46,439 nucleotides of DNA. Origin: an uncultured Alphaproteobacteria bacterium (GTDB lineage Bacteria; Pseudomonadota; Alphaproteobacteria; Caulobacterales; Parvularculaceae). The DNA lies in contig CADEDN010000026.1 in the NCBI GenBank assembly GCA_902826095.1, positions 1 to 46,439 of the forward strand. The letters are read 5' to 3'. Shown piece after piece: positions 27,357-36,737 of this stretch. The notes under the pieces were generated by a model. It did no database searches and was not told the DNA's origin. It was given only the letters and a program-made list of their open reading frames with translations. Every line of letters begins with the position of its first letter. Position 1 is the first letter of the stretch. The position numbers and the translations under genes were made by a program.

Positions 27357-27555
27357 CCGTGAGCGACACGTCGCGGTCATCATCGCTTTCGACCGCGGGT
27401 ATCGCGTAGCCGCCCGTCAACCAACGATGAAGGTCGACGTCCGCACACCGTTTCGAACAGAATGGGCGATAGGCGTCGGCGGCCGCCGCTTTGCAGACGG
27501 GGCACTTTCCTGCGGGACCGTTGTCGTTGACGGCTGGCTTAACCGGCGACGTCAA
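27349..27555 (-). CDS. yacG: DNA gyrase inhibitor YacG (zinc ribbon)
   Basis: YacG is a small zinc protein that binds GyrB and blocks DNA binding by gyrase. The 68-residue protein has the four cysteines in CPVCKAAAADAYRPFCSKRCADVDL and the HRWLTGGYAIP motif that follows. It overlaps the end of the RNase gene by 17 bases and is the last gene of the minus-strand UPF0262-to-yacG operon, a common alphaproteobacterial order. Its stop codon lies against the stem of the opposing terminator. Confidence 0.92.
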   Translation of the reverse strand: MTSPVKPAVNDNGPAGKCPVCKAAAADAYRPFCSKRCADVDLHRWLTGGYAIPAVESDDDRDVSLTEK

Positions 27556-28738
27556 AGCTTCGCTCCTTCATTTGCGGACGCGTTTCAATTGTGAATCGCG
27601 CGCCATAGCGTTCTCGCAGCCGGCCAAGCCAAGTCTCGCGACCGGTGAGGTATGCCGCAAGATCCTCCGATGCAAGCAAAGTCAGCCGCCTTGCACGCGA
27701 ACGACGAAGCGCGCGTTCGAGCGCGCCGATCGCGGCTTTCGCCTGCCAGTCAATCGTCAACCGGCGTCCCGCGCGCGCCCACCCCTCCCCGGCAGGCTCC
27801 GTCGCACGCTCGAGCAGCGATTTTTCACGGCGCGGCGCGGTCAGGTCAAGCAAACCGTCCGGCGCGAGTTTGCCGATGCGGCGCGGAAAAATGTCCGCAT
27901 CGAGCGCCGTCAATCCCTCGAGAAGATCACGCCGAGCCGCCGGCGAAGTCGGCGGCGGGAAATCGACGACGATCCGACCGCCGATTCCGCGTTTTGACAA
28001 TTCGCGGAAGAGCCGTGCTACCGCGGCCTTGTTCGCCAAGTCATTGGCATGGCGTTGCGAGGCGTCGGCGCGCCCGGCAAGATCGACGTCTACAGCGACC
28101 AACGCTTCGGTTTCGTCGATCGTCAAGCGCCCGCCGCCGGAAAAACCGACATGGCGCGACAATGATTCCTCAATGGCGCCTTGAATATCCGCCTCTATGA
28201 CGGCGGTTTCGTCAACCACGACCGGAGTGAGATTTCCCAGGGCGGTGAGCGCGACAGAATCGTCTGCGACGATTTCAGCAGGCTTGAACGCCGCGCCGAT
28301 GCGGGCGAGCTTCATCGCGGGATCGGCGGGCGGCAGGAGTGCGCAGGGCGTTGACGCGTTCGCCGCACATGCCTCCGCCGCTTGCTGCGCCCCGGGCGAC
28401 AGGCCGCGTCGCCAGTCTAGGTCGACGACGGCGCCCTTGCGCCCGAGCGCCGACCTCTTCACGCGAACTATCGTCTTGGCGCCCTCGACCGGCGGCGACT
28501 GATTTTTCGCGGTTGGGAGAAAGGCGTCCGCTTCCTCGCCGATGTCGACGAATGCGCCGCCGAGCGGCGTTGAACAGGACCTGACGCGGGCGAGGCGAAT
28601 ATCGCCTTCTTCGACGGCGATCGCCGCCGCTTCGTCGCCGCGCGCCGGGGCGAACCAGAATTTGACGGCCTCATCGCCATCGACGAGCGCCGCTCGGGTT
28701 TCAGCGGCGCCGCACTCAATAAAGAGCCGCCGCGTCAC
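27539..28738 (-). CDS. rng: Ribonuclease E/G family protein
   Basis: This endoribonuclease cuts single-stranded RNA. Translation starts at a GTG (28738) in a GTGA overlap with the maf stop, giving 399 residues (VTRRLFIECGAAETRAALVDG). The S1-like part has the AFVDIGEEADAFLP segment, and the catalytic aspartates are in VAVDVDLAGR and IVVDFPPP. The protein is short and lacks the CPxCxGxG zinc-link that joins dimers in E. coli RNase E/G, so its assembly may differ. The frame is open upstream of the GTG but runs inside maf. Confidence 0.9.
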   Translation of the reverse strand: MTRRLFIECGAAETRAALVDGDEAVKFWFAPARGDEAAAIAVEEGDIRLARVRSCSTPLGGAFVDIGEEADAFLPTAKNQSPPVEGAKTIVRVKRSALGRKGAVVDLDWRRGLSPGAQQAAEACAANASTPCALLPPADPAMKLARIGAAFKPAEIVADDSVALTALGNLTPVVVDETAVIEADIQGAIEESLSRHVGFSGGGRLTIDETEALVAVDVDLAGRADASQRHANDLANKAAVARLFRELSKRGIGGRIVVDFPPPTSPAARRDLLEGLTALDADIFPRRIGKLAPDGLLDLTAPRREKSLLERATEPAGEGWARAGRRLTIDWQAKAAIGALERALRRSRARRLTLLASEDLAAYLTGRETWLGRLRERYGARFTIETRPQMKERSFDVAG

Positions 28739-29337
28739 GACGCCCGCCAGCCGGCGCCGATGAGCAAATTCGCTGTCTCGTACAAAGGAAGCCCGACCAC
28801 ATTGGAATAAGAACCGATGATCGAAATCACATGTTTTGCAAAGAGGCCCTGGATGGCGTACCCGCCCGCCTTGCCGCGCCACTCGCCTGAATGCACATAC
28901 TCCTCAATATCCTCCGGCGAGAAACGACGAACCTTGACACGCGTCTCGACCAGCCGTTCCGTGCGCTGACTGTCTGCGCCAGTGCGGGCGATCAAGGCGA
29001 CGCCGGTGAACACCCGATGGCTTCTTCCCGAAATCAACGCGAGGCAATAACGGGCCGCTTCTTCGTCCTCCGCTTTCGGCAGAATCCGCCGGCCGACGCC
29101 GACGACCGTGTCGGCCCCGAGCGCGAGGACAGGCCCGACCTGCGCGCCGATGGCGTCGAGACCAGCGCGCGCCTTCGCTGCGCCAAGACGCACTGCGTGT
29201 TCCGAGGGCGTTTCCCGCGACAACGGGGTCTCGTCCACATTCGATGGGACAACGCCGTCAGGAATGACGCCGATCTGCGCGAGCAGATCGCGCCGGCGAG
29301 GCGACGCGCTTGCAAGATAAAGAGCGGGGCGCGCCAA
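28735..29337 (-). CDS. maf: Maf-family nucleotide pyrophosphatase
   Basis: Maf hydrolyses non-canonical or modified nucleoside triphosphates. The 200-residue protein has the family opening LYLASASPRRRDLLAQIG, the LALGADTVVGVGRRIL core and the GGYAIQGLFAKHVISIIGSYSNVVGLPL block. It lies 15 bases downstream of infA and overlaps the RNase gene start (GTGA), which makes a compact operon. Confidence 0.95.
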   Translation of the reverse strand: MARPALYLASASPRRRDLLAQIGVIPDGVVPSNVDETPLSRETPSEHAVRLGAAKARAGLDAIGAQVGPVLALGADTVVGVGRRILPKAEDEEAARYCLALISGRSHRVFTGVALIARTGADSQRTERLVETRVKVRRFSPEDIEEYVHSGEWRGKAGGYAIQGLFAKHVISIIGSYSNVVGLPLYETANLLIGAGWRAS

Positions 29338-29352
29338 TGCGAGCGCCCGCCG

Positions 29353-29571
29353 CTATTTGAATCGGAAAGTGATCCGGCCCTTGGTCAGATCATAAGGCGT
29401 CATTTCAACAAGGACCTTGTCGCCGGCCAGCACGCGGATGCGATTCTTGCGCATCTTACCGGCGGTGTGGGCGATAATTTCATGTCCCTGATCGAGTTTC
29501 ACGCGAAACGTCGCGTTCGGAAGGAGTTCCTCAACGGTCCCCTCAAATTCCAGAAGTTCTTCTTTAGCCAT
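29353..29571 (-). CDS. infA: Translation initiation factor IF-1
   Basis: IF-1 binds the ribosomal A site at initiation. The 72-residue protein is nearly invariant: [22 protein letters not shown] and [20 protein letters not shown] and [16 protein letters not shown]. The chosen ATG at 29571 has a GAGGA site upstream. The frame is open to 29787 but that part is not IF-1. A run of eight C at 29593-29600 and a small hairpin sit in its 5' leader. Confidence 0.97.
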   Translation of the reverse strand: MAKEELLEFEGTVEELLPNATFRVKLDQGHEIIAHTAGKMRKNRIRVLAGDKVLVEMTPYDLTKGRITFRFK

Positions 29572-29677
29572 GTAGTCCTCGGTTGGGGCGATCCCCCCCC
29601 TCCTTCGGGGGCGCCCGGACAGCGGGCTGAAGCGGATCTTGAAGTCGGCGCGAAAATGGTCGCGCCGCGCGCCGAAA

Positions 29678-30103
29678 TCAAGGCTTTTGATAGAGGGTCG
29701 GAAAACGAACCCGAATGCGGGATCGAAGGTCGTCGCGAACGGCCCGATAGGCCTCAAGAAGCGCCTCGCGACCGCCGACAGTCTCACTTGGATTGTCGAT
29801 CGGCCAGAACTCGATCCGATCTCGCGGCAGCGTGCGGCGCGCTTCCGCCGCCGCTTCGGGTGTCAGCGCGATGACAAGGTCGAAATTCTCAAGGCGAACG
29901 TCGCTCACGGACTTGGGCTCATAACCGCCGAGCGACATGCCTATCTCGCCGAGCACGCCCTCAACGAACGGATCAAGGCTGCCCTCATAGACGCCCGCGG
30001 AATCGACGATCAGCGTCCCGGCGGATTCACTCGCCAATATCGCAGCCGCCATTGGCGAGCGAACCGAATTCATATTGCAGACGAACAGGATGGATTTCGA
30101 CAT
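29678..30103 (-). CDS. Low-molecular-weight protein tyrosine phosphatase-like
   Basis: The protein has 141 residues. The P-loop is C9-N-M-N-S-V-R15 (CX5R) in [20 protein letters not shown], and a later Asp-Asn-Pro (IDNPSE) occupies the general-acid position. Members of this group are tyrosine phosphatases or arsenate reductases; nothing in the sequence decides between them. The start is the ATG at 30103 after a TTG codon. It lies 7 bases after the UPF0262 gene in the infA operon. Confidence 0.9.
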   Translation of the reverse strand: MSKSILFVCNMNSVRSPMAAAILASESAGTLIVDSAGVYEGSLDPFVEGVLGEIGMSLGGYEPKSVSDVRLENFDLVIALTPEAAAEARRTLPRDRIEFWPIDNPSETVGGREALLEAYRAVRDDLRSRIRVRFPTLYQKP

Positions 30104-30110
30104 CAAGGCG

Positions 30111-30614
30111 TCATCTCATATGAAAGGAGCAAATCAAGGTGAACAGCCGTCGCGCCGTATTGAGATCGAGATTGATTTTCTCGTGAAGGCGTTCGCGGAG
30201 AATTTCCGATCCCTCATTGTGGAGCGAGCGCCGCGCCATGTCGATTGTTTCAATCTGCGCAGGCGCCGCGGTGCGAATGGCGTCGTAATAGCTTTCGCAC
30301 AGCATGAAATAGTCTTTGATGATCTTGCGGAACGGCGACATCGACAGATGCACTTGGCCGAGCGCCTGTCCGCCCGTCCCCTGGCCGACATGTCTGCGGA
30401 CGTCGAGGACGAGCCTGTTTTCGATATTGGAGAGGTACAATTCGAACGGCCCCTCGCCGGCGCCGATCGGCTCGAAAAAATTCTCCTCAAGCAGATCGTA
30501 GATCGCAACCTTACGCTCGTGCTCGATGTCGGCGGTCGCGCGCGCCAGGCTGCGCCCATCAAGCTCGATCCGCACGATCTTCATGGCCGCAGTCATTTCG
30601 CCGTCGCTCGGCAT
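30111..30614 (-). CDS. UPF0262 family protein
   Basis: The protein belongs to UPF0262, restricted to alphaproteobacteria, and has about 167 residues from the ATG at 30614. An ATG at 30596 (MTAAMKIVRIELDG) and a TTG at 30641 are alternatives. Typical segments are ATADIEHERKVAIYDLLEENFFEP, YLSNIENRLVLDVR, LSMSPFRKIIKDYFMLCESYYDAIR and IDMARRSLHNEGSEILRERL. It is the first gene of the minus-strand operon running to yacG. The function is unknown. Confidence 0.9.
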   Translation of the reverse strand: MPSDGEMTAAMKIVRIELDGRSLARATADIEHERKVAIYDLLEENFFEPIGAGEGPFELYLSNIENRLVLDVRRHVGQGTGGQALGQVHLSMSPFRKIIKDYFMLCESYYDAIRTAAPAQIETIDMARRSLHNEGSEILRERLHEKINLDLNTARRLFTLICSFHMR

Positions 30615-30731
30615 CCGCCGCCCCGCCCGCCTATCGGTCAATCCTCATAAAGCACGAATTTCCTAAAGGGAATCTGCCGGGCTTGCGAAGACGCGGCCGA
30701 GCCCGATATTTTCTCCATGCGGGAGGGAATC

Positions 30732-31085
30732 ATGCGGATAATATGGATTGTCGGCGTTGTGCACGGCCTTATCGGCACGGCCGTCCTTTTCCTGACCCTG
30801 CACCCCTTGCGCGACGCTCTCGATCCGCACGCGCTTGACCTCGCCAAAGTCGGCGGCGTGTGGCAGGCGGCTCAGGGGCTTGTGCTGATGGTCGCAGCTT
30901 CTGCGACGCGCGCGCGCGTCGCTTCACTGCTGATCGCCGCCGGAACCGCTGTCTCCTCAGCAATGCTCTATTTCATCATCGTTACGGGCGAGCGCCCGCC
31001 GATCATCGCGTTCGTGCCGATCGGCGGGACAATTGCGATGGTCGGGTGGGTCGGACTTCTGGCCGCCAAACTCAAGTCGCATTGA
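30732..31085 (+). CDS. Small membrane protein, DUF423-like
   Basis: The protein has 117 residues and four predicted helices. The C-terminal AFVPIGGTIAMVGWVGLLAAKL matches the PIGG-x3-L-x-GW pattern of DUF423, and the helix order also agrees, but the N-terminal half is divergent. SD GGAGGG before the ATG at 30732 is clear. It is divergent from the UPF0262 operon. The role is unknown. Confidence 0.6.
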   Translation: MRIIWIVGVVHGLIGTAVLFLTLHPLRDALDPHALDLAKVGGVWQAAQGLVLMVAASATRARVASLLIAAGTAVSSAMLYFIIVTGERPPIIAFVPIGGTIAMVGWVGLLAAKLKSH

Positions 31086-31106
31086 CGACGCTGGAACGTC
31101 CTCGCC

Positions 31107-31568
31107 TCACCTCAGAGCGATCGCCTCCTTGCCGAACGCGGCCGCCGCCGCAACCAGTTTGCCGACAAGGTCGCCGCCGATTTGGATCATTTCAGCAAGC
31201 GTCACGCCCTGCGAGTAGAGAAACACGAGCGCAAGCCCGGCGAAAAGGCCCAGCATGCGCGCGTTGCAGCGGCCGGCAGCGATAAACAGGAACGCGCCAG
31301 CGATCAGTTGCGCAGGGCCGGTCAGGCGCCCTTCGAGCATCGCCTGCGTGAAGCCGTCGATTGTCGTGAAATCGGTGACGCCGGGAACGCCGGCGCCGGA
31401 TGCTCCGGTCAGGTTGCCGGCGCCAGTATAGGCGAGAAGCGCTGTGCCGGCGCCTTGCAGAAATTTTGCGACCGCGCCGAACGATCCGAAGCCCCGATCG
31501 TAGAGCGCCGCGGGCTTTGACGGCGTCGCGTAATAAAATACAGGCTGCCCATAGCTGGCGGTGACCAT
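31107..31568 (-). CDS. Hypothetical membrane protein
   Basis: The protein has 153 residues from the ATG at 31568, with AAAGGG upstream. Three or so hydrophobic segments (about 28-42, 75-95 and 97-118) alternate with Gly/Thr-rich loops. It starts with YGQPVFYYATPSKPAALYDRGFG and ends with a hydrophobic, amphipathic helix. It is not recognised as a known family. It converges with the DUF423-like gene 21 bases away. Confidence 0.55.
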   Translation of the reverse strand: MVTASYGQPVFYYATPSKPAALYDRGFGSFGAVAKFLQGAGTALLAYTGAGNLTGASGAGVPGVTDFTTIDGFTQAMLEGRLTGPAQLIAGAFLFIAAGRCNARMLGLFAGLALVFLYSQGVTLAEMIQIGGDLVGKLVAAAAAFGKEAIALR

Positions 31569-31763
31569 TGGCTGCAAACCCTTTCCGCCGACACGTCGTC
31601 GGCTGTCCGGCCCCAAGCCCAATTCGCGCCCGTCAGCGGCGACTGCGCCGACGTTAGATCGTACCGTCCGAAATTTGGCGATTGTGCGGCGACAAGATTA
31701 ACTCGCCGGAACACGCAGCAGGGCTCTCGATTATGTGAGGCGAGGCGCTTGACCGCATTTGTC

Positions 31764-31796
31764 TCCGCTCCCCGATTGAAGCAGCAGGGGAGCGGA
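31764..31796 (-). terminator. Hairpin after the coiled-coil protein gene
   Basis: TCCGCTCCCC and GGGGAGCGGA are perfect 10-bp inverted copies with a 13-base loop, beginning 13 bases after the stop of the gene ending at 31810. No T run follows on either strand, so it is a putative rather than a canonical terminator. Confidence 0.45.
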
Positions 31797-31809
31797 AAGA
31801 GCGAGTGTC

Positions 31810-32334
31810 TTACGCGCGGAGCGCGTCAAGGAGATCGCTGAGAACGACCTCCAGCGCATCGAGTTCTTCCCGCAACGCGTCGATCGCGCCTTGCGTCTCC
31901 GCCCGTTCCGCCGCGCTGACCTCAGTGACAGTGAGTTCGCGCTCCGCCTTGTCGATTTCGATGCGCGCCTCGCCAAGCGCCTCATCAACCGCCGTTGAAG
32001 CGCCGGCGCGCGCCGCGGCGAACGCGATATTCAAGATAACGCGGGCGCCGGGCACGCCTTTTGCTTCTTCGCGCGCCTCTTCGATTTCTCCAATCGCCTC
32101 GGCGACCTCCGCGCGCGCTTCGGCGATCTCGGCGCGCATTTCATCAATGCCGGCCTGGTCGAGTTCAATAAGCTGCTCAAGCAAATCGCCGTCCTTGCCG
32201 ATATTGATGACAACGTCTCGGTTGTCGCCCGCGAGCGCGGGAGTCGCGAGCGCCATGCCGCAAACAGCGGCGGCGGCGAGCGCGAGGCGGCTGACAGCGG
32301 CAAAACCGCCGGAAGGAAGTGAGCGCGTTTTCAT
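31810..32334 (-). CDS. Exported coiled-coil protein of unknown function
   Basis: From the ATG at 32334 (AAGGA upstream) this is a 174-residue protein with a signal peptide ending ALATPALAG. The mature part is almost wholly helical and acidic: GIDEMRAEIAEARAEVAEAI and a second run near the C-terminus (IEIDKAERELTVTEVSAAE) make two coiled-coil arms around a short Gly/Val/Ala linker. It looks like a periplasmic spacer or structural protein. Two abutting palindromes (32451-32480) lie 117 bases upstream of the start. Confidence 0.65.
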   Translation of the reverse strand: MKTRSLPSGGFAAVSRLALAAAAVCGMALATPALAGDNRDVVINIGKDGDLLEQLIELDQAGIDEMRAEIAEARAEVAEAIGEIEEAREEAKGVPGARVILNIAFAAARAGASTAVDEALGEARIEIDKAERELTVTEVSAAERAETQGAIDALREELDALEVVLSDLLDALRA

Positions 32335-32450
32335 TTGTGCGTCCTTTGACTGTTTCGATCGCCGACGGCGTTTGCAGGCGTTTGCCGTCTGGCCTTTGAA
32401 TGTCGGTTGTCTCGCCCGCGTGGCGAATCTGGGGCAGGCCGACGGCCGCG

Positions 32451-32480
32451 GCAATTGCAATTGCGCCGAAACGTTTCGGC
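32451..32480. promoter_or_regulatory. Two abutting perfect palindromes
   Basis: GCAATTGCAATTGC (32451-32464) and GCCGAAACGTTTCGGC (32465-32480) are each exact palindromes and touch without a spacer. They lie between the pyrG stop (32507) and the coiled-coil gene start (32334), both minus. They could be the operator of that gene or a folded pyrG 3' end. Confidence 0.4.
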
Positions 32481-32506
32481 CGGTCGCCGATCGGACGTTC
32501 TATGCG

Positions 32507-34138
32507 CTAAATGAGACGCGAGCGGGCGACGCTCGCTTTGATAAACGATGCAAAGAGCGGGTGGGGATCGAACGGGCGGGACTTGAGTTCGGGATGATAC
32601 TGGACGCCGATAAACCAGGGGTGATCCGGGATCTCCATGATTTCCGGCAGGCTCCCGTCCGGGGAGACGCCCGAAAATTCGACCCCGACCTTCTTGAACC
32701 GGTCCGCCCACGCCATATCGACCTCGTAGCGGTGACGATGGCGTTCCGAAATTTCCGTCGCGCCATAGGCTTCAGCGACGCGGCTGCCCGGCTTGAGAAC
32801 CGCCGCATAGGCGCCGAGGCGCATCGTGCCGCCAAGATCGCTGCGGACGCTCCGCCGCTCGGTTTCGTTTCCCCTCACCCATTCAGTCATCAACCCGACG
32901 ACCGGTTTTCCGTTCGGCCCGAATTCAGACGACGTCGCTTCCTTTTCGCCGAGTAGCGAGCGAGCGGCTTCGATGACCGCCATCTGCATGCCGAAGCAGA
33001 TGCCGAAATAGGGAATGCCGCGTTCGCGCGCAAAGCCCGCCGCCTTGATCTTTCCTTCGGCGCCGCGTTCGCCGAAGCCGCCAGGCGCCAGGATGCCATG
33101 GACGTCTTCGAGTTCCGAGATCGCGGTGTCCTCCTTGTCGAAGACGCCGGCGTCGACCCATTTGATCTCGACACGGACATTATTCGCGATGCCGCCGTGA
33201 TTGATCGCCTCGATCAGCGACTTATAGGCGTCCTTGAGGCCGGTGTACTTTCCAACGACGGCGATCCGGGTGTCGCCGTCCGGCTTGGTGATGCGCTGGA
33301 CGACATCCTTCCAGCGAGAAAGGTCGAGCGGCGGCGGCTCCTTGATCCCGAACGCCGCAAGCACTTCATCATCAAAGCGCTCTTCGTGATAGGCGATCGG
33401 CACTTCGTAGATTGTCCGGCAATCGAGCGCCTGAATGACCGCGGAGGGCCTGACATTGCAAAAGAGCGCGATTTTGCGCCGCTCGCCCTCGGGGATCGGG
33501 CGGTCGGCGCGAACGAGCAGCACATGTGGCTGGATGCCGATTTCGCGAAGGTCGCGGACGGAGTGCTGCGTCGGCTTTGTCTTTAGTTCGCCCGCCGAGG
33601 GTATATACGGCATCAAGGTGAGGTGCACGTAGACGGCGTCGCCGCGCGGCAATTCGTTGCCGAGCTGGCGGATGGCCTCGAAGAACGGCAGGCCCTCAAT
33701 GTCGCCGACCGTGCCGCCGATTTCGCAGATAACAAAATCGGCGTCGCCCGCGGGCGCCGTTACGAAGCTCTTAATCGCGTCGGTGACATGCGGAATGACC
33801 TGCACCGTCGCACCGAGATAGTCGCCCCGGCGTTCGCGCTCGATGATCCCCTGATAGATCTTTCCCGTCGTGATGTTGTCGCCCTTGGAGGCGGAAACGC
33901 CGGTGAAGCGCTCATAGTGCCCAAGGTCGAGATCAGTCTCTGCTCCGTCGTCGGTGACGAAGACCTCGCCGTGCTGATAGGGCGACATCGTGCCTGGATC
34001 GACATTGAGATAAGGGTCGAGCTTGCGGAGGCGGACCTTGAGCCCACGCGCCTGGAGAAGGGCCCCGAGGGCCGCCGCCGCAACGCCTTTGCCGAGCGAG
34101 GAAACCACGCCGCCGGTGATGAAAATGTACCGCGCCAT
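32507..34138 (-). CDS. pyrG: CTP synthase
   Basis: CTP synthase makes CTP from UTP, ATP and glutamine. The 543-residue protein starts at 34138 ([32 protein letters not shown]); the frame is open upstream without family character. It has the synthetase domain ([26 protein letters not shown]) and the class I glutaminase domain with the catalytic cysteine in GICFGMQ, and [12 protein letters not shown] near the end. It lies 136 bases downstream of secG on the same strand, as in many alphaproteobacteria. Confidence 0.97.
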   Translation of the reverse strand: MARYIFITGGVVSSLGKGVAAAALGALLQARGLKVRLRKLDPYLNVDPGTMSPYQHGEVFVTDDGAETDLDLGHYERFTGVSASKGDNITTGKIYQGIIERERRGDYLGATVQVIPHVTDAIKSFVTAPAGDADFVICEIGGTVGDIEGLPFFEAIRQLGNELPRGDAVYVHLTLMPYIPSAGELKTKPTQHSVRDLREIGIQPHVLLVRADRPIPEGERRKIALFCNVRPSAVIQALDCRTIYEVPIAYHEERFDDEVLAAFGIKEPPPLDLSRWKDVVQRITKPDGDTRIAVVGKYTGLKDAYKSLIEAINHGGIANNVRVEIKWVDAGVFDKEDTAISELEDVHGILAPGGFGERGAEGKIKAAGFARERGIPYFGICFGMQMAVIEAARSLLGEKEATSSEFGPNGKPVVGLMTEWVRGNETERRSVRSDLGGTMRLGAYAAVLKPGSRVAEAYGATEISERHRHRYEVDMAWADRFKKVGVEFSGVSPDGSLPEIMEIPDHPWFIGVQYHPELKSRPFDPHPLFASFIKASVARSRLI

Positions 34139-34274
34139 GGAAGCCCGTCTTAGCGCTCCTGATCGAAAGGGCAAACAGCTTTCCGCCGCCGCCCGAGAAT
34201 TCGCGGCCAGAGGCGCGGGTCCGGGCGGAAAGGCCGCAGGAGACCAATGGCTTAGTCAGCTCAAGGAGGCCGCG

Positions 34275-34742
34275 TCAGGGCTGGGGATCGGTCGTCTCGG
34301 GGGCAGGCTCGGCGCTCGAAGGCGGCGAATCAGTCGCCGCCGGATCGACGGCCGGTTCCGGCGCCGCCTCAAGGATTGGCGGCGCGGTCTCGGCGGCAGC
34401 GGGCGGCGTCTCAGCCGCGCCTGACCCCAGCGTATTGAGAAGGTCTTCCGTCGTCACTGGCGCGTTCGGGTCTTGAGCCTTTTCGCCAGTCAGATCCTGA
34501 ATGATGTCCGTGTCCTTTTCAGCGCCGCCCGCCGTGATCGCAAGCGTCAGCGAGGTCGCGAAAAACAGAGCCGCCAGGATTGAAGTTGTGCGCGTGAGGA
34601 CGTTAGCCGCCCCGCGGCTTGTCATAAAGCCGCCGCCCCCGCCGCCCATGCCTAGCGCGCCGCCGTCCGATCGCTGCAGGAGAACAACGACGATAATCGA
34701 AAGAACGATGAGCGTGTGAACGGTCAAAAGGACGGCGTGCAT
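34275..34742 (-). CDS. secG: Preprotein translocase subunit SecG
   Basis: SecG helps SecYE insert and export proteins. The first 75 residues have two helices around the loop QRSDGGALGMGGGGGGFMTSRGAANVLTR, which is the family core. After about residue 75 there is an 80-residue Ala/Pro/Glu/Thr-rich acidic tail not found in E. coli SecG (110 residues), so the total is 155. The tail is typical of low-complexity extensions in alphaproteobacterial SecG proteins. It is followed by pyrG. Confidence 0.95.
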   Translation of the reverse strand: MHAVLLTVHTLIVLSIIVVVLLQRSDGGALGMGGGGGGFMTSRGAANVLTRTTSILAALFFATSLTLAITAGGAEKDTDIIQDLTGEKAQDPNAPVTTEDLLNTLGSGAAETPPAAAETAPPILEAAPEPAVDPAATDSPPSSAEPAPETTDPQP

Positions 34743-34842
34743 GGGCGAAATCCGGAATGGCCTTGCGGGAAATGGCGACCCGACCGGCTGAATTAAAGGG
34801 GGGCTCTCTACGCTGAGACCGGAACGAGGTCAAATCAGGGCG

Positions 34843-36651
34843 CTACCCCGCCTTCTTCTCCGTAATCCATGCATCGACCGTCGCGTCGAGAATGCCGAGC
34901 GGCATCGCGCCGTTGCCAAGCACGAGTTCGTGGAACTCCTTCAGCACAAACTTGTCGCCGAGCGTCGCTTCAGCCCTTGCGCGCATCCTGAGGATTGCGA
35001 GCTGGCCAGTCTTGTAGGCGGTCGCTTGTCCCGGCCAGACGACGTAACGCTCGATCTCGCGCGTCACTTCGTCTTCGGTGTTGCCGGTCTTGTCGAGCAT
35101 GTAGGCGATCGCCCGTTCGCGCGACCAGCGCTTGGCGTGCATGCCGGTGTCGACGACTAGCCGCACCGCGCGAAACATTTCCGCCTGCAATCGACCGAGA
35201 TCGCCGAGCGGGTCCGTCGCATACATGTTCATGTCCGTCTTTGCGATCCGTTCCGAATAGAGCGCCCAGCCTTCGGAATAGGCGCTGAACGGCGACACTT
35301 TGCGAAGCAGCGGCACGTCCTTGATCAGCTGGGAGGCGGAAAGCTGGAAGTGATGGCCTGGCGCCGCTTCATGATAGAGCAGCGTCGGCAAGGTCCAGCG
35401 AGGGTTGTCCGCCGTGTTCTTCTGATTGATGTAGAAACGTCCAGGCCGCGAACCGTCGAGCGCCGGCGGATTATAATAGCCGCCTGGCGATGAATCTTCA
35501 GAATACTCCGGAATGCGGACAATTTCGAGCTTTTGCGGCGGCAGGGTGATGAAAAAGCCTTCCGCCTTCTTCATCACGTCGTCATTGAGGGTGACAAGAT
35601 AGGCGAGCATCTCCTTGCGGCCCTCATCCGTATTCGGAAAGATATAAGCCGGGTCCGCCATCAATTGCTTGACGCGCGCCGACACCGAACCGTCCATCAA
35701 CCCCTGCGAAACGAGAATCGCGTCCATTTCGTGTTCGATGCGCGCGACTTCCGAGATGCCGATCTCGTGGATCTCGTCCGCGGTCATATCGGTCGTCGTG
35801 TTCGAATGAAGCGCCGCGGCGTAAATCTTGTCGCCATTCGGAATCCGCCAGATGCCGGCGTCATGCGTCGCGGTCTTCGCCATGTCCTCAAACAGCGCGA
35901 TCATCGCCGCATAGCCGGGAATGATCTTGTCGTTCACCGCCTTTGTCGCCTCCGCGACGTAAGCCGCCTTTTTCTCAGCCGAGAGGCCCTCGATCTTGTC
36001 GAGTTTCGGCCCAAGCGTCGTCACCAGCGGGTTTTTCTCCGCGCCGCCGTCGATAAAAGCCTTCATGACGTTGATCGCCTTGGCGATGATGAAATCCGGC
36101 GGGGTGACGCCGTGCGCGCGATCGTCCTCGACGCGCGCCTTCGTTTCGCCGAGCACGCGGCCGAATTCGTTGAGGCGCGAAATGTAGCGCTTGACGCTCT
36201 TCTCGTTCTTGATGACGTGGGTGTCAGTGAGGAATTGCGGCAGGTCGACCGTCGGCCCCGAAATCTGATTGACGCGATAGCCGCTGTAATCGAACGCCGC
36301 CTGCGCCAGAATGTCATCGAGAAACCAGGTCGAAATCTCCCAGCTGAGCTTTTCTTGTCCTTTGAGTTTCTCCGGATTGAAGCGGCCCATCATCGCGCGC
36401 GCTTTTTTCAGGCGCGCCTTGTTCTTGTCGTCCTGCGCCTTCGTGTAGTCCGACAGCTTGCCGCTATGAAAATCGAGCGGCGTGTTGTCGATCATGCCGA
36501 GGCCGGTCAAAAGCTCCGGCGTCTCCATCGCGAATTCCGCCGTGAACTTGTTGACCGCGTTATTGACAGTGACGGGGTAAAACCAGAACCACACCGAGGC
36601 CCCGGCGATCGCCAACGCGACGAGCGCCAGCAAGCCGCCGAGAACTTTCAT
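34843..36651 (-). CDS. DUF885 metallopeptidase A (membrane-anchored)
   Basis: The 602-residue protein begins at the ATG at 36651, with one transmembrane helix near the N-terminus (about 4-27). The DUF885 zinc motif is HEAAPGHH, with H427, E428 and H433, in LLYHEAAPGHHFQLSASQLI. Other shared segments are IFPNTDEGRKEMLAYL, GYYNPPALDGSRPGRFYINQ and FSAYSEGWALYSERIA. DUF885 proteins are thought to be zinc carboxypeptidases, likely extracytoplasmic here. A second DUF885 gene lies at 42113-43978. Confidence 0.9.
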   Translation of the reverse strand: MKVLGGLLALVALAIAGASVWFWFYPVTVNNAVNKFTAEFAMETPELLTGLGMIDNTPLDFHSGKLSDYTKAQDDKNKARLKKARAMMGRFNPEKLKGQEKLSWEISTWFLDDILAQAAFDYSGYRVNQISGPTVDLPQFLTDTHVIKNEKSVKRYISRLNEFGRVLGETKARVEDDRAHGVTPPDFIIAKAINVMKAFIDGGAEKNPLVTTLGPKLDKIEGLSAEKKAAYVAEATKAVNDKIIPGYAAMIALFEDMAKTATHDAGIWRIPNGDKIYAAALHSNTTTDMTADEIHEIGISEVARIEHEMDAILVSQGLMDGSVSARVKQLMADPAYIFPNTDEGRKEMLAYLVTLNDDVMKKAEGFFITLPPQKLEIVRIPEYSEDSSPGGYYNPPALDGSRPGRFYINQKNTADNPRWTLPTLLYHEAAPGHHFQLSASQLIKDVPLLRKVSPFSAYSEGWALYSERIAKTDMNMYATDPLGDLGRLQAEMFRAVRLVVDTGMHAKRWSRERAIAYMLDKTGNTEDEVTREIERYVVWPGQATAYKTGQLAILRMRARAEATLGDKFVLKEFHELVLGNGAMPLGILDATVDAWITEKKAG

Positions 36652-36737
36652 GACAATGCGCACGAGCAGACCTTTTCGCGACTTTTCCTGTAAGCGATGA
36701 TATCGATCCCGATGCGTGGCGGCACCTCCCCCCGCCG

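Noticed and set aside
29593-29600. Run of eight C as a phase-variation tract
   Set aside because: It lies in the leader of infA, an essential gene, not in a coding or promoter spacer position.
31805-32956. 383-residue open frame on plus
   Set aside because: Covers the antisense of the coiled-coil gene and the end of pyrG; serine-rich shadow of Ala/Glu-rich coding DNA.
35533-36693. 386-residue open frame on plus, antisense to DUF885 peptidase A
   Set aside because: Arg/Asp/Val-rich composition typical of the opposite strand of a real gene; the DUF885 frame has clear motifs.
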